The position numbers were made by a program, and so were the translations under genes. A stretch of DNA of 64,000 nt from Kaistella yonginensis (GTDB lineage: Bacteria > Bacteroidota > Bacteroidia > Flavobacteriales > Weeksellaceae). The stretch is from assembly GCF_030409525.1 (NCBI RefSeq), contig NZ_JAUFQB010000062.1:49214-113213 (forward strand), given 5' to 3'. The notes under the pieces were generated by a model. It was given only the letters and a program-made list of their open reading frames with translations, was not told the origin of the DNA and ran no database searches. Shown piece after piece: positions 62,827-64,000 of the stretch (its first letter is position 1; each line of letters starts with the position of its first letter).

Positions 62827-63125
62827 TCTTTCTTTAATTTATTCCAAATTTGAGTAGCTTTATCAATGTCCTTTTGTTGAGTTGATTTATCTCCGCCCAT
62901 TAGAAGAATAATGATTTTTCCGTCAGTTTCCTTAATGTAAATTCTATAACCCTTTGCGTAATTAATCTTTAACTCAGTAATTCCATTTCCAACTGGTTTA
63001 AAATCTCCGAAATGTTCATCGTTTTCCAATTTTTGAATTCGGAACAAAATTTTCGCTTTTTCTCGTATATCATTTAATTTTCTAAACCATTTGTCAAACT
63101 CTTTAGTTTTTTCAATAAAGTACAT
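62823..63125 (-). CDS. HigB/RelE-like toxin
   Basis: A 100-residue RelE/ParE-superfamily protein (FDKWFRKLNDIREKAKILFRIQKLE, GNGITELKINYAKGYRIYI, GKIIILLMGGDKSTQQKDIDKA) of the addiction-module killer type, likely a ribosome-dependent mRNA endonuclease. It is the first gene of the pair on the minus strand. A TAAATTTG -7 box lies just upstream at 63149-63156, with a TGTAT-N8-ATACA inverted repeat over its edge. Confidence 0.9.
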   Translation of the reverse strand: MYFIEKTKEFDKWFRKLNDIREKAKILFRIQKLENDEHFGDFKPVGNGITELKINYAKGYRIYIKETDGKIIILLMGGDKSTQQKDIDKATQIWNKLKKE

Positions 63126-63132
63126 ATAAAAA

Positions 63133-63150
63133 TGTATTCATTTGGATACA
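63133..63150. promoter_or_regulatory. inverted repeat TGTAT-N8-ATACA, likely HigA operator
   Basis: Perfect five-base arms eight bases apart, next to the TAAATTTG -7 box (63149-63156, minus) of the toxin gene. Autorepression by the antitoxin through such a site is the norm for these modules. Confidence 0.55.
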
Positions 63151-63213
63151 AATTTAATAAAATTATTTGAATATTAAAAACTAACTTTTTTGGGAACTGT
63201 CTTTGGAAATTTT

Positions 63214-63334
63214 GCACAACGGTTGGTGATGGTGCGGCTTTAACGCGGACACTTTCTTATTATAAATTAATCTTCGGAACATCTAAAATCTTTAAACTTG
63301 CAATTCCTCCGCACTATTGCCAATACGATTAGGC
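63214..63334 (-). other. attC-like recombination site
   Basis: On the minus strand the 5' box GCCTAAT (63328-63334) fits RYYYAAC except for the last base, and the 3' box GTTGTGC (63214-63220) fits GTTRRRY except for one base. Inside, 63225-63237 and 63309-63321 pair over 13 bases with wobble pairs only. The outer arms pair with two bulged A residues on one side, as the extrahelical bases of integron attC sites do. The 121-base length is within the attC range. It sits directly after the 98-residue gene and before the toxin gene. Confidence 0.55.
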
Positions 63335-63339
63335 GTTCG

Positions 63340-63636
63340 TTATTTTACTCTCGCAGCAATATCATCGAATTTTTCATGCAATAAAAGTCCATAAAGTTCT
63401 GAAAATTCCTTCCAATCTTTTGCCCGATGTTTGGTTTCCTGTCCTTCTAAAATTAATGAAAGCGTCAAATCTTTATTCACTTCAATCACATTTTCGTCAT
63501 CGGTTATAACAGAAACCCAAAACGCTCCGTGTTCGTCATCCATTAGTTGAATGTCAGCAATAGCTTTTGCTATATCTGTTTCATCAATATTATCTTTTTG
63601 ATAACCGCTAGCACATTGTATATAGTTTCCTGTCAT
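63340..63636 (-). CDS. hypothetical protein, possibly an immunity-type protein
   Basis: A 98-residue acidic soluble protein with alternating predicted strands (FWVSVITDDENVIEVNKDLTLSLIL) and helices (DWKEFSELYGLLLHEKFDDIAARV). No signal peptide. Size, acidity and setting resemble small immunity proteins or cassette-borne genes, but I cannot assign a family. It ends five bases before an attC-like site and starts four bases after the stop codon of the truncated frame upstream. Confidence 0.6.
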   Translation of the reverse strand: MTGNYIQCASGYQKDNIDETDIAKAIADIQLMDDEHGAFWVSVITDDENVIEVNKDLTLSLILEGQETKHRAKDWKEFSELYGLLLHEKFDDIAARVK

Positions 63637-63640
63637 TGCG

Positions 63641-63889
63641 TTAACTTATATGATTCCAAAATCTGCTCATGTCATTGTCAATATAGGATTTCAAAAGAAT
63701 TCGAAAATCTTCGTTGATGTCAAGATTAAGTAAGTCTTTTGATAAATCGGGTCTAATTGTCCATATCCAACAGTAAATTTCCTCTTTAAGTGGCGGTTCA
63801 TTGTCTGGAATGAACTCGATAATGTCTTCTGAAACTCCTATTGTATTTTCAACTAAAGTGTCAACTGCTGAAAGTCTTTCGTCAAAATG
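63641..63889 (-). pseudogene. 5'-truncated reading frame
   Basis: An 82-codon frame without a usable start codon, ending TAA at 63641-63643. Its translation is protein-like (FDERLSAVDTLVENTIGVSEDIIEF, IYCWIWTIRPDLSKDLL, ending FWNHIS). In frame, a TAA stops it at 63890-63892. A TACATTTG -7 box (63916-63923, minus) lies upstream. Probably a gene that lost its 5' end, or that needs a frame correction near 63890. No family recognised. Confidence 0.5.
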
Positions 63890-63908
63890 TTAATACGATG
63901 TGCTTGTT

Positions 63909-63915
63909 GCACAAC
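63909..63915 (-). other. second GTTGTGC core box
   Basis: The same seven-base box that ends the attC-like site at 63214. If it is the 3' end of another site, the cassette between the two boxes would be about 695 bases and contain the truncated frame, the 98-residue gene and its own attC-like site. Confidence 0.4.
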
Positions 63916-63932
63916 CAAATGTAATAGAAATA

Positions 63933-63964
63933 AAATACATAAAAAAGCACTTTTTTATGTATTT
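63933..63964. terminator. strong hairpin near window end
   Basis: A 14-base arm (AAATACATAAAAAA) pairs perfectly with its partner around a GCAC loop. Flanking A/T runs would let it terminate in either direction. It may end a gene lying beyond the window. Confidence 0.65.
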
Positions 63965-64000
63965 AAGTGTTTGATATATAGAATATTATCCGTAAATTAG

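Noticed and set aside
63933..63964. CRISPR-like or IS terminal repeat at the window end
   Set aside because: There is only one copy of the palindrome, with terminator-like A/T flanks and no spacer structure or transposase.

Overview
The window is low-GC DNA from a member of the Bacteroidota, most likely a flavobacterium of the Chryseobacterium/Kaistella group (Weeksellaceae). The evidence is a TonB-dependent receptor with a carboxypeptidase-like N-terminal domain, families confined largely to Bacteroidota (HYC_CC_PP, DUF3347, DUF4199, DUF4920, DUF5686, BT_3928, DUF1599), a DnaG primase without zinc ligands, and many TAnnTTTG-type -7 promoters, which are typical of this phylum. Most genes are chromosomal housekeeping and envelope genes in short operons, often ending in clear hairpin terminators.

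Region by region: 1-7.4 kb carries pncA, an S41 peptidase lipoprotein, an SRPBCC protein, a GreA/Rnk-type factor, a TonB-dependent receptor and a fasciclin lipoprotein interrupted by an in-frame TGA. 7.5-9.5 kb is an isolated urocanate hydratase. 9.7-13.6 kb is a copper-handling cluster (HYC_CC_PP protein, DUF3347 protein, DUF305 membrane protein, multicopper oxidase with a CopB-like tail). 13.7-14.3 kb has two small acidic proteins. 14.5-20.7 kb holds ftsK, a LolA-type carrier, an LptF/G permease, a lipoprotein peroxidase and a second LolA-like protein. 20.9-27.1 kb holds kdsB, an aminotransferase, a phosphohexomutase, a GIN-domain lipoprotein, a GT2 glycosyltransferase and a DUF4199 protein. 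The SRP RNA is at 27.2 kb. 27.5-30.0 kb holds a UPF0173 hydrolase, menA and menB.

30.3-36.5 kb includes a DUF4920 protein, an M14 carboxypeptidase, TerC, an XRE regulator and an unusual AAA-ATPase-like gene broken at a run of nine C. The M14/TerC/XRE intergenic regions share a repeated TTTAC-N4-GTAAA inverted repeat. 36.6-43.8 kb has a dipeptidyl-peptidase IV followed by three tandem POT-family peptide transporters, which makes a peptide-feeding block. 43.9-61.2 kb is mostly conserved: thioredoxin-like protein, recG, DUF5686, folP, DUF1599, BT_3928, TerB-like, tpiA, clpP, dnaG, isoaspartyl peptidase, tsaE, alanine dehydrogenase and tyrA.

The last 2.8 kb is accessory. An esterase lipoprotein is bracketed by a 45-bp direct repeat. 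A HigBA-type toxin-antitoxin pair, an unknown 98-residue protein and a 5'-truncated frame follow. The latter genes are separated by sequences with the box layout, stem and bulged bases of integron attC sites. I regard this cassette-like tail, the poly-C contingency tract and the TTTAC-N4-GTAAA operator cluster as the most interesting parts of the window. No tRNA, rRNA, CRISPR array or insertion sequence was seen.
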